Source of the DNA: Clostridium sp.
GTDB taxonomy: Bacteria; Bacillota; Clostridia; Clostridiales; Clostridiaceae
Length of the DNA stretch: 64,000 bases
NCBI RefSeq assembly: GCF_022482905.1
Contig: NZ_JAKVOI010000001.1
Span: 2,791,958 to 2,855,957 of the forward strand
Reading direction: 5' to 3'
Below the pieces are notes generated by a model. It was given only the letters and a program-made list of their open reading frames with translations, had not been told where the DNA came from and ran no database searches. A program made the translations under genes and the position numbers. Shown here one piece after another: positions 28,731 through 37,206 of the stretch; positions within the stretch are counted from its first letter, which is position 1, and each line of letters opens with the position of its first letter.

Positions 28731-29738
28731 TTAATTGTATTTTTGTATTCTAAATTTTTCTATAAACTCCTGTCTTTCTCCCTCATCTTCAAATATTTTT
28801 TTCAATTTTTTGATAAATGTCTCTTCATCCCATCTCTGTTTCTCCCAGTAATACTGTATGCCAATCTGCCAGTATTCCTGGGGAAATTCCATAAGTGCCG
28901 CCATAATGGGAATATCATCCTGAGTTATCCTATTTACCGAATTATAAGAATCCAATATAAGCAGTGCATTATTCATTTTCCATTTTCCATGCTTCATTTT
29001 TCTTATTAATAAACTTGCCAGATCATGAAGATGAGTATCCAGTATGCAATAATCAAAATCTATAATATTCATATTGCCATCAGGACTTATAAGTACATTA
29101 TGATTCGCATAGTCATGATGGCAGAAACCATTCTTTCTAACTTCAGCCTTCATCTTTTCCATGTAGTTGCTTTTTAGTAAATTATCTATGGAATATCTGC
29201 ACTTTTCAATTTGTTCAGGTACTTTACTGAAATAAAGCTTGTCAAATTCTGATTTGTTATCCTTATTTAAAATTCTTTTTTTGAAATCCATTATTTCATT
29301 TTCTCTTGTATTGAATGTCTCTATCCACTTGAACCAGTAAACTCTCGGGTTCATTTTTCTTGTAAGTTTGAATCCAAAACTCTTTTTATGAAGTTCTGCA
29401 AGCTTGAGAGCCGCCATAGATACATCCTCATCATTATCATAATCTGCCTTTCTAGAGTTAATCCATGGTGTCAAATAGGCAAAGCTGTTTTCAACTTTTA
29501 TATAACTCTTTTTAAATTTTGTATGAATTATTTTAGGTATATTTTTAAATCCACTTTTCTGCAGATGTTTTATGGCTAAAATAATGAACAGGAAATGCCC
29601 AAAATCATAATTTATTACCTTCAGGCAAAAACATCTTGAACCATTATCAATCTTATAGACATTTTTTATTTTTTCAATATATTCAACATGGATATCATAA
29701 TTATCTTCAACACATTCGCGTACAGCAAAAATATCCAC
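28731..29738 (-). CDS. CotS-family spore coat protein (kinase-like), copy 3
   Basis: A 335-residue CotS-family protein with an intact catalytic loop (FCHHDYANHNVLI) and metal loop (IIDFDYCILD), and the C-terminal FPQEYWQIGIQYYWEKQRWDEE. The frame is open to 29813, but TGGAGG followed by a GTG at 29738 (VDIFAVRECVEDNYDIHVEY) gives the same length as copy 1. It is divergent from the second CotSA-like gene at 29905, repeating the copy 1 arrangement. Confidence 0.86.
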   Translation of the reverse strand: MDIFAVRECVEDNYDIHVEYIEKIKNVYKIDNGSRCFCLKVINYDFGHFLFIILAIKHLQKSGFKNIPKIIHTKFKKSYIKVENSFAYLTPWINSRKADYDNDEDVSMAALKLAELHKKSFGFKLTRKMNPRVYWFKWIETFNTRENEIMDFKKRILNKDNKSEFDKLYFSKVPEQIEKCRYSIDNLLKSNYMEKMKAEVRKNGFCHHDYANHNVLISPDGNMNIIDFDYCILDTHLHDLASLLIRKMKHGKWKMNNALLILDSYNSVNRITQDDIPIMAALMEFPQEYWQIGIQYYWEKQRWDEETFIKKLKKIFEDEGERQEFIEKFRIQKYN

Positions 29739-29904
29739 TTTTTTTCCTCCAGAATCACTATATTTGTAGTATATGAATGAGTATTTGTGTATGTGATAAA
29801 TCTTAAAATTCACCTTTTTATGTACATAGCAATAATATATACTATAATGCTTTTATATAGGATTTAATTATTGTTTAGTTTGCTTTATTATGGAGGTAGA
29901 ATTA

Positions 29905-31023
29905 ATGAAAATTGCCATTGATGCAAGGGGAATTAATTGGTATAAAGGCACTGGCATAGGTACCTATACAGACAGAATACTAGCTTACATGATAAAAAAG
30001 CATCCCGAGAATTTCTATTATATATATTGGTCTGGAAACAAATATACTAATTTTAATAGAGAAAATACTAAAATAATAATGGCATCTAAAAGACAGCATA
30101 GATTTTTTGAACAATACTATTTTCCCAGTAATCTAAAAAAAGAAAATATTGACATATATCATATACCTCAAAATGGTATAGGTATTTCAGAAAATATAGA
30201 TTGTAAAAAAGTTATAACTGTTCACGATTTGATACCATATATATTGCCCGAAACCGTAGGAAAAGGTTATCTTTCCAAGTTTTTAAAAGAGATGCCCAAG
30301 ATTATAAATATAGCCGATGCAATTATAACTGTATCGGAATGTTCGAAAAGAGATATATTAAAATTCTTTCCAATAGATAAAAATAAGATATTTGTAACTC
30401 CTCTGGCTGCAGATAAAAAATACAGACCAATGGACAAGGAACTCTGCAGGGATAAAATAAAATCAGAATATAATATAGATAAACCCTTCATTCTATACGT
30501 AGGCGGTTTCAGTTCCAGAAAAAATGTTTCTTCTTTAATAGAAGCTTTTTGCAGAGTTTATAAAAATTTAGACAGTGACCATGATTTAGTTATTGTCGGA
30601 TCAAATAAGGATGAGTTGGAAAACTTAAAATCGCTTTGTTCCAATTTAAGTGTATCCAAAAATATAAAATTTACGGGTTTTGTAAGAGAATCCATGATGC
30701 CAATATTTTATAATGCTTCAGATCTATTCGTATATCCATCTCTGTATGAAGGTTTTGGACTTCCACCCCTTGAAGCCATGAGCTGTGGAACCCCTGTAAT
30801 TACTTCAGATATATCTTCTATACCTGAAGTAACCGGAGATAGCGCTATATTAATTGATCCAAATGATATAGAGAGTTTGATGTATTCAATTGAGGCAATT
30901 TTAAATGAGGCGTCCATACAAAACGAATTGAGTCTAAAAGGTTTGAAACGTTCAAAATCATACTCGTGGGAAAAAACTTCTGAAGAAACTTTAAAAATAT
31001 ATAATAAAATATTAAATTCATAA
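29905..31023 (+). CDS. CotSA-like family 4 glycosyltransferase, copy 2
   Basis: A 372-residue GT4 glycosyltransferase closely similar to the protein at 25472: [48 protein letters not shown] and the donor site [22 protein letters not shown]. The frame opens five codons earlier, but GGAGG lies between, so the ATG at 29905 is used. Shared phrases with copy 1 ([22 protein letters not shown] compared with [13 protein letters not shown]) show a gene duplication. The likely role is sugar transfer onto a spore surface component. Confidence 0.86.
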   Translation: MKIAIDARGINWYKGTGIGTYTDRILAYMIKKHPENFYYIYWSGNKYTNFNRENTKIIMASKRQHRFFEQYYFPSNLKKENIDIYHIPQNGIGISENIDCKKVITVHDLIPYILPETVGKGYLSKFLKEMPKIINIADAIITVSECSKRDILKFFPIDKNKIFVTPLAADKKYRPMDKELCRDKIKSEYNIDKPFILYVGGFSSRKNVSSLIEAFCRVYKNLDSDHDLVIVGSNKDELENLKSLCSNLSVSKNIKFTGFVRESMMPIFYNASDLFVYPSLYEGFGLPPLEAMSCGTPVITSDISSIPEVTGDSAILIDPNDIESLMYSIEAILNEASIQNELSLKGLKRSKSYSWEKTSEETLKIYNKILNS

Positions 31024-31027
31024 AAAT

Positions 31028-31069
31028 AAAATCTTCTAACTAGCTTTCCGCTCCTAGTTAAAAGATTTT
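31028..31069. terminator. Bidirectional terminator after glycosyltransferase 2
   Basis: AAAATCTT and AAGATTTT arms with inner TAACTAG/CTAGTTA pairing make a long stem between convergent genes. Confidence 0.85.
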
Positions 31070-31146
31070 ATCCTTTTATTTTAAAATTCCCTATGATTAA
31101 TTCCCTTGAAAATATTATACAATATATCCGTGCTTTTGTAAACGTT

Positions 31147-32388
31147 TTATGGGGATTTTTCTAAAATTTTTCCTATATAGGAAACTATAGTCTTTGTATC
31201 TTTATTTTTTATATTATTCGAATTCAAAATGCTTCCTAATTTGTCTTTTACTTCTGGAAAATATTTAGTATATTCTATATTTGAAGCCCTCTGCTGAGAA
31301 TTTATGAAATGTGTCCATATTTTGTCATCAAAATATTCAACAGATTTATTTACATCTTTAAAATAATATGACTCTCTATACACAGGTATCCTTCCATATT
31401 TATCAAGCAGCTCTAACTGAAGTTTATCATCCATCAATATAAATTTTATAAATGCACTTGCCAACCTGGCATTTTTAGAATTTTTATTTACAATAAAATT
31501 CATGCCACCTAATGATACACTTGTATTTCCTCCAGGCTCAAATGCCGGAAGATCCATAACTCCCCACATATTTTTACTTTCCGGCATTGCATTCATCAAG
31601 TCTCTTACAGAATATGGGCTTGCAATAAAAGCTAAAATATTTCCACCTACAGCAGCATCTATAACTTCTTTTTCAGACCCAAAATTTATAATTGTATTTT
31701 GGGAATATATCTGTTTTTGAATTCCAAGTATTCTAGACCACCTTTCAGATTCAAAATCCAGCTTTCCGCTATCATTAAAATAACTGGTTCCAAGCTGGTT
31801 TGCCAACATCAAATTTAAATCATTGGTGCTTAAGTCATTTCCGGTAAAATATTTTCCAGTTTCCTTGCTTAACTTTTTACCTATATTTATATAATCCTGC
31901 CACGTTTTGATATCCATGGCATTTATTCCTCTACTTTTAAATATATCCTTTCTATATACTATAAGTCTTGGAATTGATTCCCATGGAACAGCATAGACCT
32001 TTCCCTTATAAATGCCATTATAAAGTTTGTTTGATATTATATTATTTCTATAGTCGGATAGTGAACTTGTCAAATCCAGTATGTTCCCCTTATATTTATC
32101 TATAATATATTTCACATTCTCATCACTAACACTTATAATATCATAGTTGTTCATAGTACTTTCAAAATTATTATCAGTTCTTATATTTAAGTCAGCATAT
32201 TTGTGACTCTTCTTAAATTCATCTGCTGCCAATTTAATCTGACTCTCATGAAATCCATCTGTTACAATGGTTATATTCCCTCTATAAAATTCTGTTTTAT
32301 TATAGGAGTCCTTTTTCTGGCAGGAGGTTATCATGCTTAAACTTAAAATAAGCATAAAAATCAGGCTCATTTTTATATACTTCTTCAT
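31147..32388 (-). CDS. Extracellular solute-binding lipoprotein (family 1, sugar type)
   Basis: A 413-residue ABC-transporter substrate-binding protein. It has a lipoprotein signal peptide with lipobox ITSC near residue 23, then the periplasmic-binding fold with GKVYAVPWESIPRLIVYRKDIF and INAMDIKTWQDYINIGKKL, typical of family 1 (maltose/sugar) binding proteins. No permease or ATPase gene lies nearby, so it is an orphan. It could share a transporter encoded elsewhere, or act in sensing. It is flanked by terminators and so is probably a single-gene unit. Confidence 0.82.
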   Translation of the reverse strand: MKKYIKMSLIFMLILSLSMITSCQKKDSYNKTEFYRGNITIVTDGFHESQIKLAADEFKKSHKYADLNIRTDNNFESTMNNYDIISVSDENVKYIIDKYKGNILDLTSSLSDYRNNIISNKLYNGIYKGKVYAVPWESIPRLIVYRKDIFKSRGINAMDIKTWQDYINIGKKLSKETGKYFTGNDLSTNDLNLMLANQLGTSYFNDSGKLDFESERWSRILGIQKQIYSQNTIINFGSEKEVIDAAVGGNILAFIASPYSVRDLMNAMPESKNMWGVMDLPAFEPGGNTSVSLGGMNFIVNKNSKNARLASAFIKFILMDDKLQLELLDKYGRIPVYRESYYFKDVNKSVEYFDDKIWTHFINSQQRASNIEYTKYFPEVKDKLGSILNSNNIKNKDTKTIVSYIGKILEKSP

Positions 32389-32415
32389 AAATATTCTCCT
32401 ATGTACATTTTAATA

Positions 32416-32451
32416 AAAAAGTGCTGAAGAAATTATCCTTCAGCACTTTTT
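32416..32451. terminator. Strong terminator after the radical SAM gene
   Basis: AAAAAGTGCTGAA and TTCAGCACTTTTT form a perfect 13-bp stem with a 10-base loop. It overlaps the radical SAM stop codon and can act in both directions. Confidence 0.9.
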
Positions 32452-33838
32452 AACCTTTCGCCATTTTATAATTTCCCTCTGAATTAAATTCTTCTTTCCA
32501 TGCTTTCTCTGCATAAGGCTTAAAATCACCTGACAATTTATCAAGCTCTGCCCGAAATTTAGGATCTTCAAGCATCATTCTAGCACCTTCATCCGTAGGT
32601 TTTGCCCCGGTCTTTTTGGCAATATCCCTGATCTGCTGCGTATTATCTATCATCATGCATGGTAAAAGTAAATTATGATTATATGGCTGTCTATTTCTCA
32701 ACTCCTTAAAGAAATCAGATTTAAAAGCATCAACAAGTTTTTTACCACCTTTTAAACTATCTACAGCAAAATGTGCAAATATACATGGTTCCACCTGTTC
32801 TTCTGAATTTATATGGCAATAGAACTTTCCAGCTATACAACCTCCTACATAAGGAGCATCATTGAAAAAATCTATAGTAAAATATGGTTTTTCAGTTCTT
32901 ATCTTTCTTGCTCTCTCACCAAGCTTCAATCTTTGTTCAGGAGTCAACATCAGACTTGTATCCGGTTCTTTTCCAACAGGCATAAATAGAAAATACCAAC
33001 TCATCTTGGAACCTTTTTCTATCAACATATCTATAAATTCATCAGAAGTTACCGTATCTATATTATGCCTTCCTGTTGCAGATGATACACCGAACAGAAC
33101 ACCCCTCTCCTTCAAAAGATCCATCGCATGCATGACTTTTTTAAATATTCCCTTGCCTCTTCTGGCATCTGTCTCTTCTTCAAATCCCTCAAGAGAAAAC
33201 ATTGGAATTACATTGCCAAGTTTCTGAATTCTATCGGCTACCTCTTCAGTAAATAAAGTTCCGTTGGAGAAAGGAGTAAACATACAGTCATTATATTTTT
33301 CATACAAATCAAGCATATATTCATTTATAAAAGGTTCTCCTCCAAGAATTATAAAATAGTAAATTCCGAGATCTCTTGCTTCTCCAACAATTCTATCCAA
33401 TTCTTCAAAAGGTATGTCATCTTTTTTACTATAACTTGAAGCATAGCATCCAGTGCAGCGTAAATTGCATCTCATGGATGGACTTATAAGTATTGTAAAA
33501 GGTGTTTTTATTCCTGTCTGCTTTAAAAATTTTTCTCTCTTTGGTACTCCGTACCACGCTGCATTTGCAAAGAAATTTCTAAAGAACTTATCCATGCAGT
33601 TTCTATCAGTATCCCTTACTATACCAGTAACAAGTTCATGAATTGCCGGATTTGTATTATATAATTCCTCTACTCTTAAAACTTTTGCCAGGCTTTCTTC
33701 ATTTTTGCCTACAGTTTTCTTAACTAGTGCGAATAGTTTACCAAGACTTTTTTCCGGATTTTTACTGTTCAGCAGCTGTATTCCCGCCTTTACAAGTGTA
33801 TCCTTAGCTGTCTTTTCTAGTACTCCTGTTAACTTCAT
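32450..33838 (-). CDS. Radical SAM protein, unknown substrate
   Basis: A 462-residue radical SAM enzyme. The iron-sulfur motif is MRCNLRCTGCYASSY (CxxxCxxC), followed by the SAM-binding GGEPF. A later GGCIAGKFYCHI...VEPCIFA segment has extra cysteines like a reduced SPASM-type cluster site. The N-terminal 110 residues are helical. The frame is open to 33931, but GGGAGGG precedes the ATG at 33838 (MKLTGVLEKTAKDTLVKAG). The reaction is not known to me; a peptide- or lipid-modifying role is possible. An unexplained 45-codon ORF lies just upstream on the same strand. Confidence 0.82.
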   Translation of the reverse strand: MKLTGVLEKTAKDTLVKAGIQLLNSKNPEKSLGKLFALVKKTVGKNEESLAKVLRVEELYNTNPAIHELVTGIVRDTDRNCMDKFFRNFFANAAWYGVPKREKFLKQTGIKTPFTILISPSMRCNLRCTGCYASSYSKKDDIPFEELDRIVGEARDLGIYYFIILGGEPFINEYMLDLYEKYNDCMFTPFSNGTLFTEEVADRIQKLGNVIPMFSLEGFEEETDARRGKGIFKKVMHAMDLLKERGVLFGVSSATGRHNIDTVTSDEFIDMLIEKGSKMSWYFLFMPVGKEPDTSLMLTPEQRLKLGERARKIRTEKPYFTIDFFNDAPYVGGCIAGKFYCHINSEEQVEPCIFAHFAVDSLKGGKKLVDAFKSDFFKELRNRQPYNHNLLLPCMMIDNTQQIRDIAKKTGAKPTDEGARMMLEDPKFRAELDKLSGDFKPYAEKAWKEEFNSEGNYKMAKG

Positions 33839-34187
33839 TTGCCATTCCCTCCCGATAAATATTAATTCATAAGAATAATTCCTACACATTACAAAAATAA
33901 TTCTGATAATTACAATTTCAATAGCTACCATTTCATTATAACTTTCAAATTTTTAATGTTCAATCAATTGGTATTATAGATATTAGTTGATATTCATAGT
34001 CATTTAAAGAGCTGAAGAGTGCTTCTTTAAATTCTAGTACAAACCCTCCAAAATGGGTATATTTAAAATATTTTGCAATTAATGAATATTTCATCATAAC
34101 ATGTGGAAAATGATAACGATATATTTTCTATATCATTATACAGATTATTTAACCTGGTTGGGAAGCTCGTTAAGTTTCAGTAAACTT
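33839..34187. other. Gene-poor region between the radical SAM gene and larB
   Basis: About 350 AT-rich bases. They contain one unassigned 45-codon ORF (33960-34097), a short hairpin after larB (AAGTTT/AAACTT near 34171-34186) and a GATATA/TATATC inverted repeat near 34120-34137. No promoter of high quality was recognised. Confidence 0.5.
33960..34097 (-). CDS. Possible 45-residue peptide or gene remnant upstream of a radical SAM gene
   Basis: An ATG-ATG start at 34097 opens a 45-codon frame: it begins MMKYSLIAKYFKYTHF, continues GGFVLEFKEALFSS and ends LISIIPID. The composition is protein-like (aromatic and amphipathic), but no ribosome site precedes it and I know no family. It lies about 120 bases upstream of the radical SAM gene on the same strand. 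It could be a precursor peptide, a fragment of a lost gene, or chance. Confidence 0.25.
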   Translation of the reverse strand: MMKYSLIAKYFKYTHFGGFVLEFKEALFSSLNDYEYQLISIIPID

Positions 34188-34937
34188 TTAATGAATCCTA
34201 TTTATCATGCTTGCCAAATATCCTGCACCAAACCCATTATCTATATTCACTACACTCACTCCACTTGCACAGCTATTAAGCATAGCCAGAAGAGCTGAAA
34301 GTCCACCAAAATTAGCACCATAACCCACACTGGTTGGAACAGCAATAATCGGTTTGTCAACCAATCCTCCAATAACACTTGCCAGGGCTCCTTCCATACC
34401 TGCTGCAACAATTATTACTTTTGCCCCTCGTATTAAATCCAGCTTATTAAATAATCTATGTATACCGGCAACTCCAACATCATATATTCTTTCAACTTTC
34501 TCTCCAAACATTTCTGCAGTTAATGCAGCCTCTTCTGAAACTGGAATATCAGACGTACCTGCAGTTACAACAGCTATATAAGTTTCTGATGGCTCAACAT
34601 ACTTGTTTTTAATGGTAATAATTCTTGATTCCTTATTATATTCTGCTCTGGGACATATTTCCTTTACCGCCTTATACTGTTCTTCACTGGCTCTCGTTCC
34701 AAGTATATTATCACCTTTTGTCAACATGAATTGAACTATCCCCTTTACCTGGGAAACAGTTTTACCTGCACAATAAATTACTTCTGGATATCCGACCCTC
34801 AGTTCCCTGTTATTGTCAATTTTGGCATAGCCAAGATCTTTAAACGACAGATCCTTGAATTGCTCGGCAGCAGTATCTATATCCAAAGAACCGTCTTTTA
34901 CATTTGTCAATAAATCTTTTATATATTTTAAGTCCAA
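34188..34937 (-). CDS. larB: LarB, nickel-pincer cofactor biosynthesis carboxylase
   Basis: Carboxylates and hydrolyses nicotinic acid adenine dinucleotide to give the pyridine-dicarboxylate precursor of the nickel-pincer nucleotide cofactor of lactate racemase-type enzymes. The 249-residue protein has the PurE-like C-terminal domain with VVTAGTSDIPVSEEAALTAE, VAAGMEGALASVIGGL and PTSVGYGANFGGLSALL. The start is TTG at 34937 behind AGGGTGAT. It follows larC in an operon. larA and larE are not in the window. Confidence 0.92.
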   Translation of the reverse strand: MDLKYIKDLLTNVKDGSLDIDTAAEQFKDLSFKDLGYAKIDNNRELRVGYPEVIYCAGKTVSQVKGIVQFMLTKGDNILGTRASEEQYKAVKEICPRAEYNKESRIITIKNKYVEPSETYIAVVTAGTSDIPVSEEAALTAEMFGEKVERIYDVGVAGIHRLFNKLDLIRGAKVIIVAAGMEGALASVIGGLVDKPIIAVPTSVGYGANFGGLSALLAMLNSCASGVSVVNIDNGFGAGYLASMINRIH

Positions 34938-34950
34938 TTTATCACCCTAT

Positions 34951-36159
34951 TTATCCTATTTTAATTGCTTCAATTTGTATTTCAGATATACTAACATTAT
35001 TTTCAATTGCAAGTTTTCTACAATCATCATATTCAGGCTTAGATCGTACTTTTCTGCCTTTGTAATAAGAATTTTTCACTGTAACCTCTCCATACTTTGT
35101 GATTACCTTCTGTGTTCCCCTTCTGAGCATATCCCTTTCAACCCTGTATTTTCTAACTCCTAAAGTTGTAGTATTCAAAAACACAATGTCCATTATATCC
35201 TCTTCACACTGCTCTCTATATAAAACAGTCAACTTTTCTGCCGGCCTCTGTTTTTTCATTATTACCGGTGTCAAATATACATCAAGTGCACCTTTTTCTA
35301 ACAGCCTATACATTACATATTCATAATTTTCCGGATTCATATCATCTATATTGCACTCCATAACTTTTATATGATCCTTTATGAACTCTGGATTACTGCT
35401 GCCGTCAGAAAAATCATTCTCGTTATTTTCTCCTATAAAAACTCTGACCACATTTGGTATGGAATCATTATCCTTTGTGCCTATGCCATATCCTATTTTG
35501 TCTATTTTAAAATCCTTAGAGTCTGTAAATTCAGATGCAAAATAGGTTAAAATTGCAGCCCCGGTAGGCGTTGCAGCTTCAAAGGGTACCTGAGCTTTTA
35601 TTGGTACGCCCTTCAATATTTCAGCAGTAGCAGGTGCCGGTACTGGAAGTGTACCATGTGCACATTTTACAAAACCATATCCAACCTCTAATTGTGAAGA
35701 CACAACTTTATCTATGTTCAAGTAATCAAAACATATAGCCGCCCCTACAATATCAACAATGGAATCAACTGCTCCGACTTCATGAAAATGGACTTCATTT
35801 ACAGGTTTATTATGAACTTTTGCTTCTGCTTCAGCTACTTTCTTAAAAATTTCAAGGCTTATTTTTTTTACTTTAGAATTCAATTCACTTGAGTTTATAA
35901 TATTTTCAATATCTCGCAAATTTCTATGATGGGAATGGTGTTCACCATGAGGATGGGTGTCATGTACTAAAATAACATTCACTTTTGTTCCTGAAATACC
36001 ATTTTTAGTATCTTTTTTTATATCTATATTATATTCATTAATATTCAATTTTGCAAGTTCTGATACAAAATAATTTCTGTCCACCCCAATATCAATCATA
36101 GCACCTAAATTCATATCTCCACTTATTCCTGAAAAACAATCATAATAAAGTATTTTCAT
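34951..36159 (-). CDS. larC: LarC, nickel insertion protein of the nickel-pincer cofactor
   Basis: CTP-dependent cyclometallase that inserts nickel into the pincer nucleotide. The 402-residue protein begins MKILYYDCFSGISGDMNLGA and has a histidine-rich stretch near residues 65-80 (HDTHPHGEHHSHH), which probably binds nickel, plus the C-terminal domain with MECNIDDMNPENYEYVMYRL. In Lactiplantibacillus plantarum larC is split and joined by a programmed frameshift; here it is one uninterrupted frame. It is transcribed ahead of larB, 13 bases apart, and divergently from the glycosylase at 36283. Confidence 0.93.
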   Translation of the reverse strand: MKILYYDCFSGISGDMNLGAMIDIGVDRNYFVSELAKLNINEYNIDIKKDTKNGISGTKVNVILVHDTHPHGEHHSHHRNLRDIENIINSSELNSKVKKISLEIFKKVAEAEAKVHNKPVNEVHFHEVGAVDSIVDIVGAAICFDYLNIDKVVSSQLEVGYGFVKCAHGTLPVPAPATAEILKGVPIKAQVPFEAATPTGAAILTYFASEFTDSKDFKIDKIGYGIGTKDNDSIPNVVRVFIGENNENDFSDGSSNPEFIKDHIKVMECNIDDMNPENYEYVMYRLLEKGALDVYLTPVIMKKQRPAEKLTVLYREQCEEDIMDIVFLNTTTLGVRKYRVERDMLRRGTQKVITKYGEVTVKNSYYKGRKVRSKPEYDDCRKLAIENNVSISEIQIEAIKIG

Positions 36160-36228
36160 AATATTACCCCTTTTCCGGTTGTAAACCTTTAATAAAATAT
36201 TTATTATTAACTATTTTAACATAAATAT

Positions 36229-36256
36229 TTGACACTATCTAATAGTTTTATATAAT
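36229..36256 (+). promoter_or_regulatory. Sigma-A promoter of the glycosylase gene
   Basis: TTGACA at 36229-36234 and TATAAT at 36251-36256 with a 16-base spacer, directly upstream of the AAAGGATG ribosome site. Confidence 0.75.
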
Positions 36257-36282
36257 TAATTATTATAAAGGATGTGAATATC

Positions 36283-36894
36283 ATGAGAAAACTTGAAAGG
36301 TCCTTTTATAGCAGGGACACTATAGATGTCGCAAAAGACCTTCTTGGAAACATATTAGTCCATAATATAGACGGTAACCTGATTTCCGGAAAAATAGTTG
36401 AAGTTGAGGCCTATAAAGGTATTAAAGACAAGGCTGCCCATTCCTATGGAGGCAGACGTACAAAAAGAACGGAAGTAATGTATGGAATGCCCGGAACTTG
36501 CTATATATTCATGATATATGGAATGTACAACTGCTTCAATATCGTAACTGAAAAGGAAGAAATACCGACTGCAGTTCTTGTAAGAGCGCTGGAACCTTTA
36601 AGCAGCCTAGACGTTATTTCTCACAACCGATTTAAAAAAAACTACAATCAGCTTTCAAAATACGAAATAAGAAATTTGACAAATGGCCCTGGAAAACTCT
36701 GCAGTGCTCTTTCTATAGATAGGAGTCAAAATAAAGAGGACCTGTGTAAAAACAACCTTTATATACTGGACAGCGGTGAAAAAAAATTTGAAATACAGGT
36801 CTCCAAAAGAATAGGGGTAGACTACGCAGAAGAAGCTGCTGACTATCCATGGAGATTTTATATAAAGAACAATATGTATGTGTCAAAAAAATAA
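36283..36894 (+). CDS. DNA-3-methyladenine glycosylase (AAG/MPG type)
   Basis: Base-excision repair enzyme that removes alkylated purines. The 203-residue protein has the AAG-type fold with LAKDLLGN-like VAKDLLGNILVH, the catalytic region KIVEVEAYKGIKDKAAHSYGGR with its Glu, and the DNA-intercalating segment GTCYIFMIYGMYNCFNIV. A GTG three codons upstream is in frame, but it overlaps the AAAGGATG ribosome site, so the ATG at 36283 is used. The GIY-YIG gene 24 bases downstream is probably co-transcribed. Confidence 0.9.
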   Translation: MRKLERSFYSRDTIDVAKDLLGNILVHNIDGNLISGKIVEVEAYKGIKDKAAHSYGGRRTKRTEVMYGMPGTCYIFMIYGMYNCFNIVTEKEEIPTAVLVRALEPLSSLDVISHNRFKKNYNQLSKYEIRNLTNGPGKLCSALSIDRSQNKEDLCKNNLYILDSGEKKFEIQVSKRIGVDYAEEAADYPWRFYIKNNMYVSKK

Positions 36895-36918
36895 TTCTTA
36901 AAGAAAGTAGCTGGATTA

Positions 36919-37161
36919 ATGAATTATATTTATATATTAAAGTGTTCCGATGGAACACTTTATACTGGATATACCAACAATATAAAAAGAAGAATAGAAG
37001 CTCACAACAGTGGGAAGGGGGCAAAATACACACGTGGAAGGCGTCCTGTAAAACTTGTTTACTTCGAGCAGTATACTACAAAACAAGATGCCTTGAGACG
37101 CGAGTATGAAATAAAGCATCTTTCCAGAACTGAAAAAATAAGATTGCTTCAATCACAATAG
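36919..37161 (+). CDS. GIY-YIG nuclease-domain protein (UPF0213/YhbQ-like)
   Basis: An 80-residue single-domain GIY-YIG protein. The N-terminus MNYIYILKCSDGTLYTGYTNNIKRRI shows the two half-motifs (YIY and GYT) and the catalytic Arg. The C-terminal part has the conserved Glu and Asn/His positions (EAHNSGKGAKYTRGRRP, YEIKHLSRTEK). The small UPF0213 relatives have weak or unknown nuclease activity and may act in DNA repair. The pairing with a DNA glycosylase supports that guess. Confidence 0.85.
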   Translation: MNYIYILKCSDGTLYTGYTNNIKRRIEAHNSGKGAKYTRGRRPVKLVYFEQYTTKQDALRREYEIKHLSRTEKIRLLQSQ

Positions 37162-37193
37162 ACCATATAGGTTATTATTAACTACATGGTCTA
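37159..37193. terminator. Hairpin between the convergent GIY-YIG gene and mannose-1-phosphate guanylyltransferase
   Basis: TAGACCAT and ATGGTCTA with inner TAG/CTA and GTTA/TAAC pairing form a long stem starting in the stop codon of the GIY-YIG gene. Confidence 0.65.
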
Positions 37194-37206
37194 ATTCTTC
37201 ACTGTT

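Noticed and set aside
34110-34140. Fur-like box in the GATAACGATATA region upstream of the radical SAM gene
   Set aside because: The match to a Fur consensus is weak and the repeat is mostly simple A+T symmetry.
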